A DNA stretch of 64,000 nucleotides from the NCBI GenBank assembly GCA_900317055.1, contig ONFF01000011.1, positions 18,062 through 82,061 of the forward strand, in the 5' to 3' direction. Source of the DNA: an uncultured Bacteroidales bacterium (lineage in GTDB: Bacteria > Bacteroidota > Bacteroidia > Bacteroidales > F082). The notes under the pieces were generated by a model. It did no database searches, was not told where the DNA came from, and was given only the letters and a program-made list of their open reading frames with translations. Of this stretch, positions 28,101 through 35,470 are shown one piece after another. How positions within the stretch are numbered: the first letter of the stretch is position 1; the number at the start of each line of letters is the position of its first letter. The translations under genes and the position numbers were made by a program.

Positions 28101-28765
28101 TGGTACATGGCATTGGTTTCAGCTGTCATTCTCGCTTGGCTTGACTTACGGCTTAGTTTGGGGTTGCTACCGTTCTCACCCGTCTTGCGCATTTCCAATG
28201 TCAGTTGGGTGTAGACTCTTAAGGTTTTCGAAATAGGATTGTAGGCAAAAGGATAGACCAAGATATTCTGTCCACGGAGGTCACGAAGGATATACGGTTG
28301 GTCTAATTGTGCCTGAAAACCAGGGAAGAAGCGGTTCTGAGCATAAGCATCACCATAGCGGAATGGCACTTCATCGGGATTGATTTCGCGGCTGAAGTTG
28401 CCTTTGGAGGGTGCGATTTCGACACCTTCAAAGTCCTGATATTTAGCCTCCTTGACTTGGACTTCCATCGCGGCCAAGTCGTCAATGAGCACGGGGATGG
28501 CATAAAGTGGAAGGTCGGGGGAGCCTTCCTCCAGCATTGAAGCCATTTTAGGCACCTTGATGATGTATTGCAAGCCTTTTGGCGTGTTGACTTCTTCCTT
28601 AAAGAAGCCACCCAAGATGAAGCACAATTCCGTCTTTTGCTCCGTATCGGACATCAGTTTGACCGTAGGAGCGGAGGGGGTCTGTTGGAGACAGCCTACC
28701 CATTCTTGCGAAAACATGTTGAGGGTCACCAAACAGAGGGCAAAAAATATCAGTCCTTTTCTCAT
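25190..28765 (-). CDS. Gingipain-family (C25) cysteine protease with adhesin-like domain and T9SS tail (copy 4)
   Basis: The protein has 1191 residues from the ATG at 28765 (MRKGLIFFALCLVTLNMFSQEW). An in-frame ATG at 28894 lies upstream of the predicted promoter and would bury the signal peptide. The catalytic part is like copy 3: EGNDYYPEVFVGRFSAENI, His446 in NYCNHGSTTGW and Cys479 in WSTACYNGQFDVNCFAEAW. Downstream it differs: CARDB-like domains, then a cleaved-adhesin/MAM-like jelly roll (about 905-1045: FETGDFSAFEWESLGSAPW ... DDCCWIDDVQFPSA), an FN3-like domain and a T9SS sorting domain (FPNPVRSYLNISY ... LSQGVYFLFIA ... FSKKIIVQ). It is a predicted surface protease with a carbohydrate- or host-binding module. 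Confidence 0.9.
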   Translation of the reverse strand: MRKGLIFFALCLVTLNMFSQEWVGCLQQTPSAPTVKLMSDTEQKTELCFILGGFFKEEVNTPKGLQYIIKVPKMASMLEEGSPDLPLYAIPVLIDDLAAMEVQVKEAKYQDFEGVEIAPSKGNFSREINPDEVPFRYGDAYAQNRFFPGFQAQLDQPYILRDLRGQNILVYPFAYNPISKTLRVYTQLTLEMRKTGENGSNPKLSRKSSQARMTAETNAMYQHRFVNYRERTAKYNFIPDEGEMLVICPPEFLDAMQPFVAWKNESGRPTTLVNLSDIGGNNTDQIKSFILSHYNNPNKNLCYVLLVGDYNQITPRAMNDGASDIWFGQLEGNDYYPEVFVGRFSAENITHVQTQVAKVIYYERDIAADADWLGKGIGIGSVEGAGSGHNGGESDYQHIDYIRDTLLHYTYTEVSQHYHGVGAGTNSSKLSQNFNQGAGICNYCNHGSTTGWYVGSFNNYNVNALVNDYKLPFIWSTACYNGQFDVNCFAEAWLRATNNVTGAPTGAIGGMFSWTSQPWQPPMTGQDEMVDILCEWRSADQFHHTFGGASLNGNMRILDLHPSDQGKTHNTWILFGDPSLMLRTEAPAELNVSCQPDAVFLGQTELFVTADADYAIATLSSNGEVIACTPIVNGEGVLTFVSPTEVGNLQLVVTGYNKVTEVRDIAVIPSEGAYLTYSSFSINDENGQADYGDTVGIDLTIRNIGNTAASNVQATLSTDSPWVEVTQGTANIPHVASLEQYTIANDFEIAVNEVIPDGSQAEFVLTCTDGSDTWASRFRVVLHAPVLVISEFRPMNTANPGEIGELVVGVKNTGSSDAHNVKIELYSSYTDLVFNPIVHAVGEVLAGSTTTVTASFSCSSNIPNGSNIEVYYSMDASSYSYNGTKFLNIGPLEETFETGDFSAFEWESLGSAPWLIDNSTANSGTYSARSGAISDNNLTSIQVEVDIIEDGEISFFLKTSTEGDRDKLTFYIDNEAKEVWSGETDWSQASFAVSAGVHRFRWIYMKNGSGSYGDDCCWIDDVQFPSAYIFTFLPEFELETQVVENEVTLTWPMQDPTDDYLIRRNGTPIALQHETTFTEWLNLGTFTYSVTAVSDEGLQSIPVFAKVEITVLGIDSIENTLRVFPNPVRSYLNISYDQPFSYRLFNSIGQQLWMGESAGDLYMDCRTLSQGVYFLFIATEGETFSKKIIVQ

Positions 28766-28784
28766 TGCTCTAATAATATTTGCG

Positions 28785-28792
28785 CAAAAATA
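28785..28792 (-). promoter_or_regulatory. -7 element TATTTTTG for C25 protease copy 4
   Basis: On the minus strand TATTTTTG followed by C lies 19 bp before the ATG at 28765. Its position rules out the longer in-frame start at 28894. Confidence 0.6.
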
Positions 28793-28850
28793 AGACTTTT
28801 TTGCCGTACGGATGCACTTGGAAAGAATAATTGGCGCAAAATAACAACAA

Positions 28851-28875
28851 ACGGACTCCCAAAAAGGAAGCCCGT
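28851..28875 (-). terminator. Probable terminator of the dcw operon after ftsZ
   Basis: On the minus strand ACGGGCTTCC and GGGAGTCCGT form a 10-bp stem (two G-U pairs) around a T5 loop. It is followed by the T-rich TTGTTGTTATTTTG, 45 bp after the ftsZ stop codon. Confidence 0.55.
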
Positions 28876-28919
28876 CTGCCTCGTCGGATTTCAAATAGTC
28901 TGTGACGATAAGTTAGAGT

Positions 28920-30782
28920 TTAGTCCACATGTTTATGGAGATAGGAGTTCTCCCCGCTAATGCCATATTGGGAAGCCGAATAATCCGACAATTCCTCATC
29001 GGCTTGGTTGATTTCCACATTGCGGCGTAAATAGGCGGGTTGGTTTTCCAGTTCCTCCAATCCACGAGCCGTCCTGAAGTTCATACTCAAGGCGCGCAGA
29101 CGCTGCTTTTTCAGCTGCTCTTTCGGGTCGGCTTGCTTGGCTTTCTTGGCCTCCAACACGGCGATTTCCTGCTCGGCTTTGGCTTGAGCCTCTTCCTGTG
29201 TGATGATGCGCGAGGTGATTTCGAAACCGTCATCATCGTTGCTACTGCTTGAGCGGAAGGGATTGTCGAACACCCTCACCACGGGTTTTTCCTCTTCATA
29301 ATGGACCGTGCGAGGTGTTTCTGGAACAGGGGCTGGTGTTGGTTCAATGGTAGGCTCGAAGAGCGGTGTGTCATCATCGGTAGATTGGGTCGGCCCTTCG
29401 ACAGGCTCAGGGACCTTAGGTTCGACAGGCTCAACGGCCTTAGGGTTTTCTGTGATATTGGTCGGCCCTTCGACAGGCTCAGGGACCTTAGGCTCAGGGA
29501 CCTCGGTAACTGGGGTGAACAAGGAATGGACTGTCTTTTCTTCATGTTTTTCAACGGGCTGTTCTTCCTTTGGAAACACCTTCTCAACCTCGGTAGCCGC
29601 AACCGAACCCACAGCCAGATTTGCCGGCTGGGCAGGTCCTTCGACCTTTCGGCTCTGCTCAGGAACCTCAGGGGTCTCAGTTGTTTCGCCTTTCACCTTG
29701 CCACTCAAGTCGTAAACCTTCTTCGGCTGGACAGGACCAGCAGGGTTGACAGGGTTCTGCTTTTCAGCAATTACAGCACTATAAGGCTTGGCATCGTGGT
29801 TGAAGCCCGTGGCAATCAAGGTGACACTGAGAGCCTCACCGAGGCTTTCGTCGGTGCCGTTACCCCAAATGACATCGGAATTGTTGCCGCACGCGTTCTG
29901 GGCGATTTCGAGAATCTCGTCCACTTCGTCCAAGGAGACTTCGTCAGTGCCCGAGGTTATATAAAGCAGGATGTTCTTCGCGCCCTCAATGTTCGAGTCG
30001 TTAAGCAATGGCGAATGGATGGCGTCTTTGATAGCCTTCTCGGCGCGGTTCTCGCCTTCGGCGACACCCGAGCCCATAATGGCCTTGCCACTGTCTTTCA
30101 TGACGGTCTTCACATCCTCAAAGTCGACATTGACATAGCCAGGCACGGTGATGATTTCAGCGATGCCTCGGGCTGCCGTGGCCAACACATCGTCAGCCTT
30201 CTTGAAAGCTTCGGAAAGCTTCATGTTGCCGTATTGGTCGCGGAGTTTATCGGTGCTAATGAGGATGAGCGTGTCGACACACTTCTTCAGCTCATCAATA
30301 CCCGCCAAAGCTTGCAGCTTACGGCGACGGCCTTCGCGCTCCATAGGCATGGTAACGATGCCTACGGTGAGAATGCCTTTCTCCTTGGCCATCTTGGCCA
30401 CCACGGGAGCAGCGCCAGTGCCCGTACCGCCACCCATACCAGCAGTGACAAACAGCATCTTGGTATCGTCGTCCATCAAAGCTTCAAGCTCGTCACGGCT
30501 CATTTCGGCAGCTTCGCGACCGATGTTGGGGTCGTTGCCGGCACCCAACTCGCGTTTGCCAAGGTGAACGGTAGTCTTGACCTTACTCTTCAGCAAAGCT
30601 TGATGGTCAGTATTGCAAAGTACGAAGTCGACGCCTTGGATGCCTTCCTCCATCATGTGGTTGACGGCATTGCCGCCGCCACCACCGACGCCGATGACTT
30701 TGATATAGTTGGGTTTCTCCACATCAACGGGCTTGAACAACTCGTTCTGGGCGTTTGGATTAGTTATGTAGTCTTCTGCCAT
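28920..30782 (-). CDS. ftsZ: Cell division GTPase FtsZ with long repeat-bearing linker
   Basis: The 620-residue protein has the tubulin-like GTPase core (about 20-335): IKVIGVGGGGGNAVNHM, the signature GGGTGTGAAPVVAKMAKE and the synergy-loop region. It polymerises into the Z-ring at midcell. A long disordered linker follows (about 345-560), rich in Pro, Glu and Val, then a conserved C-terminal region (KKQRLRALSMNFRTARGLEELENQPAYLRR). The linker repeats VPEPVEGPT because REP-like DNA repeats (near 29392-29502 and 29634-29668) are read in frame. It is the last gene of the dcw cluster, 20 nt after ftsA, with a probable terminator downstream. Confidence 0.95.
   Translation of the reverse strand: MAEDYITNPNAQNELFKPVDVEKPNYIKVIGVGGGGGNAVNHMMEEGIQGVDFVLCNTDHQALLKSKVKTTVHLGKRELGAGNDPNIGREAAEMSRDELEALMDDDTKMLFVTAGMGGGTGTGAAPVVAKMAKEKGILTVGIVTMPMEREGRRRKLQALAGIDELKKCVDTLILISTDKLRDQYGNMKLSEAFKKADDVLATAARGIAEIITVPGYVNVDFEDVKTVMKDSGKAIMGSGVAEGENRAEKAIKDAIHSPLLNDSNIEGAKNILLYITSGTDEVSLDEVDEILEIAQNACGNNSDVIWGNGTDESLGEALSVTLIATGFNHDAKPYSAVIAEKQNPVNPAGPVQPKKVYDLSGKVKGETTETPEVPEQSRKVEGPAQPANLAVGSVAATEVEKVFPKEEQPVEKHEEKTVHSLFTPVTEVPEPKVPEPVEGPTNITENPKAVEPVEPKVPEPVEGPTQSTDDDTPLFEPTIEPTPAPVPETPRTVHYEEEKPVVRVFDNPFRSSSSNDDDGFEITSRIITQEEAQAKAEQEIAVLEAKKAKQADPKEQLKKQRLRALSMNFRTARGLEELENQPAYLRRNVEINQADEELSDYSASQYGISGENSYLHKHVD
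29392..29502. repeat. REP-like palindromic repeats inside ftsZ
   Basis: Two copies of CCTTCGACAGGCTCAGGGAC (within 29392-29415 and 29464-29487), one diverged copy GTTCGACAGGCTCAACGGCC (29419-29439) and a partial GGCTCAGGGACC (29491-29502) lie in the linker-coding part. A related variant with an insertion, CTTCGACCTTTCGGCTCTGC, is at 29634-29668. The same sequence family forms an intergenic inverted pair at 34303-34346. Confidence 0.8.
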
Positions 30783-30802
30783 AGTGCTGTAGTTTTGATG
30801 GG

Positions 30803-32170
30803 TTATTCAATGTTGTCGGGTGTGAAGAAATCAGTGAGGGAAGCAATAATCCCTTTTACATCAAAGCCTTTTTTCTTTGGCTTTTTCTTGCTATCGTTTT
30901 CGTCTTTGGTATCCTCGATTTCCTCCTCTTCAGGATTCACGGCAGGGATTTCCACTTTTTGCTGGGCTTCGAGACGAGATGCCTCAGCGGCTTTTGAGGC
31001 TTTCAGATACTCATCGTGTTCCATGCGGGCGATGGTCTCGATGACAATACCGATACCTGTCGAGTACATTGGGCTCGACATTTCCTTCATCTCGGTCTGG
31101 TTGAGATGTTCGTTGGGATAACCGATACGCACCTCCAAGCCCGTCTTGAACTCAGCGAGTTGCTGGATGTGCTTCATCATGGCACCGCCGCCTGTCAACA
31201 CGATACCAGCGATAAGCTGATTGTCCGTCTTGGCCTTCTGGATCTCGTAGTTGACCAGTTCAAAGATTTCTTCCAAACGAGCCTGGATGATATGAGCCAA
31301 GTTCTTGAAAGAGATTTCCTTGGGCTCTCTACCACGGATGCCGGGGATGGAAACCACTTCATCGTCGCGGTTTTCACTAGCCAAGGCAGAACCAAACTTC
31401 ACCTTCACCTCTTCAGCGTAATGCTTGATGATTGAACAACCCGTGCAGATGTCCTCCGTGATGATGTTGCCGCCAAACGGAATCACGGCGGTGTGCTGGA
31501 TTTTCTTGTCCTTAAAGATGGCGATATCGGTGGTACCCCCGCCAATGTCAACGAGCACCACACCCGCATCCTTTTCCTCCTCATCAAGCACAGCCTGTGC
31601 CGATGCGATAGGCTCAAGGATCATGTAGTCCATGTCCAAGCCTGCATTCTGGATGCAATGGATGATGTTTTTGGCCGCTGAGGTCTGGCCGATGATGACA
31701 TGAAAGTTGGCCTCGATCTTATTACCCAGCATACCCACAGGGTTGGTGGCCAACTCGCCATCGACATAGGTGTCCTGACGAATGACATCGATGATCTCTT
31801 CGCCAGGCGTCATGTTGATCTTAAAGGTATCGTTGCGCAGACGCTCCAGTTCAGCCTCCGAGATTTCGGTCTCGTGGTTGTCGCGCATCAAGACGCCACG
31901 GTGTTGCAAACTCTTGATGTGCTGACCAGCGATGCCTACGCTGACACGGTTGATCTCGACGCCCGATTGATCGGAGGCTTGCTTGACCGCCGTCTTGATG
32001 GCCTCAACGGTGTCGAAGATATTGGTGACCACGCCACGCCGCACACCTGTTGATACGGTTTTGCCGTACCCCAAAATTTCAATTTTTCCTTTGTCGGACT
32101 TCCGGCCCACGATACAAGCCACTTTGGTGGTGCCGATGTCCAATCCGACGATGATTTTTCCTTCACTCAT
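30803..32170 (-). CDS. ftsA: Cell division actin homologue FtsA
   Basis: The 455-residue protein carries the actin-family phosphate loops (IIVGLDIGTTKVACIVG; VVLVDIGGGTTDIAIFKDKKI), the SHS2/1C region and the ATP-binding GIVLTGGGAMMKHIQQLAE. A Lys-rich tail (DSKKKPKKKGFDVKGIIASLTDFFTPDNIE) ends in an amphipathic helix for membrane attachment. It tethers FtsZ filaments to the inner membrane. It starts 4 nt after the ftsQ stop codon and ends 20 nt before ftsZ. Confidence 0.95.
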   Translation of the reverse strand: MSEGKIIVGLDIGTTKVACIVGRKSDKGKIEILGYGKTVSTGVRRGVVTNIFDTVEAIKTAVKQASDQSGVEINRVSVGIAGQHIKSLQHRGVLMRDNHETEISEAELERLRNDTFKINMTPGEEIIDVIRQDTYVDGELATNPVGMLGNKIEANFHVIIGQTSAAKNIIHCIQNAGLDMDYMILEPIASAQAVLDEEEKDAGVVLVDIGGGTTDIAIFKDKKIQHTAVIPFGGNIITEDICTGCSIIKHYAEEVKVKFGSALASENRDDEVVSIPGIRGREPKEISFKNLAHIIQARLEEIFELVNYEIQKAKTDNQLIAGIVLTGGGAMMKHIQQLAEFKTGLEVRIGYPNEHLNQTEMKEMSSPMYSTGIGIVIETIARMEHDEYLKASKAAEASRLEAQQKVEIPAVNPEEEEIEDTKDENDSKKKPKKKGFDVKGIIASLTDFFTPDNIE

Positions 32171-32174
32171 AACA

Positions 32175-32951
32175 TTATCGTTTTGTACAGACTATTTGAT
32201 TTTTATAATTCAGATTGATGCTTTTCAAAGTCTTGGTCTCAGGGCTGTCAATGCGCTGCTTCATGAAGATTTCCAAACGCTTCAGCTTATCTGAGGCATC
32301 GCAGGTGTCACCCACAATCACCCTACCATCGAAGCCCTTCACAGTGAGTTCGAACTGGTTTCTTTTGTTACAATAAAGTTGCCCGATGCAATGGCCAACA
32401 AAATCGTTCCCCTCGATGGCTTCACACCAATGCAAGGCATTGAGCAGGTTCCGATCGCTTTCAAGGGTATCGGTAAGCTGATAAGTGATCGAGTCACTCC
32501 TAAGCTCGAAATTGCCGCTGGTCACCAACACATAGGGTGTATAGGTACGGCTCGAAGGGATAACGAAACCTTCACGGGTGACATAAACGGAATGTCCGTT
32601 CTTGCCAAACGCCCTAAACCATGGCTCATATTCATGGTAGCTGACATTAAGCGTACCATCAAGGTCAATGTATGAAGCACTGTTCTCTATCCAAGCATTG
32701 CTTTCCAATGCTTTCTGAATGGCAATCATATCGACCGCTTTGATTTCCTTGCTCCGGCCAAATTCTTTGCATAAACTCTCGAATTCCTTGTACAAGGCGC
32801 TTTTGCTCACGAAACCTGTATCCGTTTCGGAAATCAGGTTGATGGCCTTCAGGGGCGTGTGGAGGTAGTCTTCCCTTGCATAAACGAAAAGCCATACCAA
32901 CGCGGCGGCAGTGGCGACCCACAATATTATGCTCAATATCTTCTTTACCAT
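32175..32951 (-). CDS. ftsQ: Cell division protein FtsQ/DivIB
   Basis: The 258-residue protein has a single N-terminal membrane helix (ILSIILWVATAAALVWLFVYA) and a periplasmic region with a POTRA-like start (FVSKSALYKEFESLCKEFGRSKEIKAVDMIAIQKALESNAWIENSASYIDLDGTLNVSYHEYEPWFR). The region fits FtsQ by size, topology and position. It should recruit the FtsB/FtsL-type partners and the septal synthase. It overlaps murC by 7 nt. Confidence 0.88.
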   Translation of the reverse strand: MVKKILSIILWVATAAALVWLFVYAREDYLHTPLKAINLISETDTGFVSKSALYKEFESLCKEFGRSKEIKAVDMIAIQKALESNAWIENSASYIDLDGTLNVSYHEYEPWFRAFGKNGHSVYVTREGFVIPSSRTYTPYVLVTSGNFELRSDSITYQLTDTLESDRNLLNALHWCEAIEGNDFVGHCIGQLYCNKRNQFELTVKGFDGRVIVGDTCDASDKLKRLEIFMKQRIDSPETKTLKSINLNYKNQIVCTKR

Positions 32952-34285
32952 GTCTTTATCAGTTCTTCAAGAGGTTCAACAAAACGGTCGATGTCGCCAG
33001 CACCCATAGTAATCAGCAACTCAGGCTTTTCACTGTCAATCAAGCCGATAAGCTCCGACTTTGAACAGACTCTCTTGTTAGCCATCGGAACCTTTTCCAA
33101 TAAGGCGGAAGAGGTGATGCCTTCGATAGGCTGCTCACGGGCAGGATAGATATCCAAGAGGATAAGCTCGTCGGCCAAGGCCAAAACCGATGCGAATTCG
33201 TCCATGAAATCACGGGTGCGGCTGAACAAATGAGGCTGGAAGACCAGCGTGATGCGTTTTCCAAGATATGAAGCTCTCACGGCAGTCAAGCAGGAACGAA
33301 TTTCCTCAGGATGATGCGCGTAATCATCTATATAGCAATGTTTTTCATTGTTGACACGAATATCAAAACGGCGTTTCACGCCTTTGAAGGTCGACAAAGC
33401 CTCAGCGATGGCTTCTGCAGGCAATCCCACTTGACGAGCTGCAATAAAGGCAGCCGTGGCATTCAGCACATTGTGGTCACCCGCCATAGGCAACCTAACC
33501 TCAGTCTTTTGGCCTTCGCCTTCAATCACGAAATCCGTGACACCTTTTTCTGACTTGACTACTTCGGCACGGTAGTCACAAGTCTCACCAAAACCGAAAC
33601 GAATGCAGTTCTCCACCTCAATGTCCAAGCCTTCTTTGACAATGACCTTATCTTGTGTAAGACGAGCAAAGTCGTTGAAACTCTCCACCAAATGCTTTCG
33701 GTCGCCATAGATGTCCAAATGGTCGGCATCGATGGAGTTGATGATGCTAATGTTAGGATGGAGTCGCAGGAAGGAATGGTCGAACTCATCGGCCTCCACC
33801 ACCAAGGTGCTCTCCGTACCTTCCCCCAACAATAGGTTGCTGTTAAAGTTGTTAGCGATACCGCCAATAAAGGCGGTGGTGTTCACTTTGCATTGATACA
33901 AAATATGAGCAACCATAGCCGTGGTAGTAGTCTTGCCATGTGTGCCAGCCACTGCAATAGTGAAGTGGCCCTCCGTGATCTTGCCCAAGGCTTCAGCGCG
34001 TTTCAGAATCGGCAGGTTGCGCTGTCTGAGGGTCTCAAACTCCTTGAGGTCGTACGGCACGGCAGGAGTGTAGATGACCGACTCAATGAGGGCGGGCAAT
34101 AAGTTGTTGTTATCTTCATAATGGATTGCCACGCCCTCATTTTCCAATTGCCGAGTCAGCGGAGAAGGTGTGCGGTCGTAACCTGCCACAGTGTAGCCCA
34201 GGCTATGGTAATACCGAGCCAAGGCGCTCATCCCGATGCCGCCAATGCCTAAAAAATAAATCGTATGTCCTTCTCCGTGTTTCAT
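32945..34285 (-). CDS. murC: UDP-N-acetylmuramate--L-alanine ligase MurC
   Basis: The 446-residue, full-length Mur ligase has the Rossmann domain with YFLGIGGIGMSALARYYHSLGYTVAGYD, the ATP P-loop VAGTHGKTTTTAMVAHIL, the central domain NSIDADHLDIYG, and the C-terminal domain with DDYAHHPEEIRSCLTA and QPHLFSRTRDFMDEFA. It adds L-Ala to UDP-MurNAc in the cytosol. It is complete, unlike murD in the same operon. A REP-like inverted pair lies in the gap to murG. Confidence 0.95.
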   Translation of the reverse strand: MKHGEGHTIYFLGIGGIGMSALARYYHSLGYTVAGYDRTPSPLTRQLENEGVAIHYEDNNNLLPALIESVIYTPAVPYDLKEFETLRQRNLPILKRAEALGKITEGHFTIAVAGTHGKTTTTAMVAHILYQCKVNTTAFIGGIANNFNSNLLLGEGTESTLVVEADEFDHSFLRLHPNISIINSIDADHLDIYGDRKHLVESFNDFARLTQDKVIVKEGLDIEVENCIRFGFGETCDYRAEVVKSEKGVTDFVIEGEGQKTEVRLPMAGDHNVLNATAAFIAARQVGLPAEAIAEALSTFKGVKRRFDIRVNNEKHCYIDDYAHHPEEIRSCLTAVRASYLGKRITLVFQPHLFSRTRDFMDEFASVLALADELILLDIYPAREQPIEGITSSALLEKVPMANKRVCSKSELIGLIDSEKPELLITMGAGDIDRFVEPLEELIKTW

Positions 34286-34302
34286 CTTCCTCTCTTTTCA
34301 GC

Positions 34303-34346
34303 GGTTCGACAGGCTCAAGGGCCTAGGTCCCTGAGCTTGCCGAAGG
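34303..34346. repeat. REP-like inverted pair between murG and murC
   Basis: GGTTCGACAGGCTCAAGGGC and GTCCCTGAGCTTGCCGAAGG are near-perfect inverses around a central CCTAGG (34323-34328), giving a ~44-bp hairpin inside the dcw transcript. The arms are the same sequence family as the repeats in the ftsZ linker. Confidence 0.8.
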
Positions 34347-34372
34347 TTCACATAACTACTAACAATTAAATA

Positions 34373-35470
34373 TCAATTTATAACACTAACAATTTGATTC
34401 ACAATATCATCAGCAGCGTTCGGTCGAGCGAACTTGCCGATGTTTTTACTTAGTTTGGCCTGCAGCTCATGATTGTCTTTCAGCCGGAACAAAGCTGGGA
34501 CAAGTTCTTTCTCAGCATCAGCGTTGCGCACCATAAGGGCGGCTTCTGCATCGACGAGTTGCTGAGCGTTCTTGGTCTGATGATCTTCGGCTGCGGTTGG
34601 CAGCGGAACGAAGATGACAGGCTTCTGCACCAAGGCCAATTCCGAAATCGACATGGCACCTGCACGCGAGATGACCACATCGGCAAGACCATAGGCCAAG
34701 TCCATGCGGTCGATGAAGACGGTGGGCTTCACCTGGTTTTCCAAACCCAAAGCTTTCACTTCAGCTTGAGCTTGACTAATGTAAGTCTTGCCAGTCTGCC
34801 AGATAAGCTGCAAATCGCTGTCCTTGAAAGCAGCAAGTTGCGCACTGATGCCCTTGTTGATGCCTAAGGCACCTTGACTGCCACCCACAAGCAAGGCGAC
34901 AGGCTTCGTCGGGTCGAGTTTGAAAAACTCAGCCGCTTCTTCACGAGTGCCATTGAGGGTGATGTTGGCCCTCAAAGGGTTGCCAGTGAAGTGTATCTTC
35001 TCAGCAGGAAACCATTGGTCGAGATGGTCGTAGGCCACACAGATGGCTCTTGCCTTCTTTCCTACATTGCGGTTCGTCTTGCCCGGATAGGAGTTCTGCT
35101 CCTGAATGACAGTGGGAATACCGAGATAGTTGGCAGCCATCAAGGTAGGTCCGCTGGCAAACCCACCAACACCAATCACCACATCGGGCTTGAAGCGCTT
35201 CAGGATAGCAATGGCATGGTTGATGCTACTCGTAAGCTTTAAAGGAAGCAAAAGCGACTTGATATCTTTTGTCATGCCACTAATCCACAGTCCTTCAATA
35301 CGATAGCCAGCCTTAGGCACTCTTTCCATCTCCATGCGGCCTTTTGCACCGATAAAGAGGATGTCGGCCTCGGGAAACCTCCGTTTCAAGGCATCCGCAA
35401 TGGCAATGGCGGGAAAGATGTGACCGCCCGTGCCACCACCACTAATCACGACTTTCAGGTTCTCTTTCAT
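34373..35470 (-). CDS. murG: Lipid II synthase MurG (UDP-GlcNAc transferase)
   Basis: The 365-residue GT28-type enzyme has the glycine-rich loop VVISGGGTGGHIFPAIAIADAL, PDVVIGVGGFASGPTLMAA, the second-domain ALLVGGSQGALGINKGI and the donor-binding VISRAGAMSISELALVQKPVIFVPLPTAAEDHQTKNA. It transfers GlcNAc to lipid I on the cytoplasmic face of the inner membrane. Its start overlaps the ftsW 3' end by 29 nt. Confidence 0.95.
   Translation of the reverse strand: MKENLKVVISGGGTGGHIFPAIAIADALKRRFPEADILFIGAKGRMEMERVPKAGYRIEGLWISGMTKDIKSLLLPLKLTSSINHAIAILKRFKPDVVIGVGGFASGPTLMAANYLGIPTVIQEQNSYPGKTNRNVGKKARAICVAYDHLDQWFPAEKIHFTGNPLRANITLNGTREEAAEFFKLDPTKPVALLVGGSQGALGINKGISAQLAAFKDSDLQLIWQTGKTYISQAQAEVKALGLENQVKPTVFIDRMDLAYGLADVVISRAGAMSISELALVQKPVIFVPLPTAAEDHQTKNAQQLVDAEAALMVRNADAEKELVPALFRLKDNHELQAKLSKNIGKFARPNAADDIVNQIVSVIN

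Noticed and set aside
29301-31121. 606-codon open frame antisense to ftsZ and ftsA
   Set aside because: It is a by-product of codon bias in the two highly conserved genes on the other strand. It has no recognisable domain, start signal or signal peptide.
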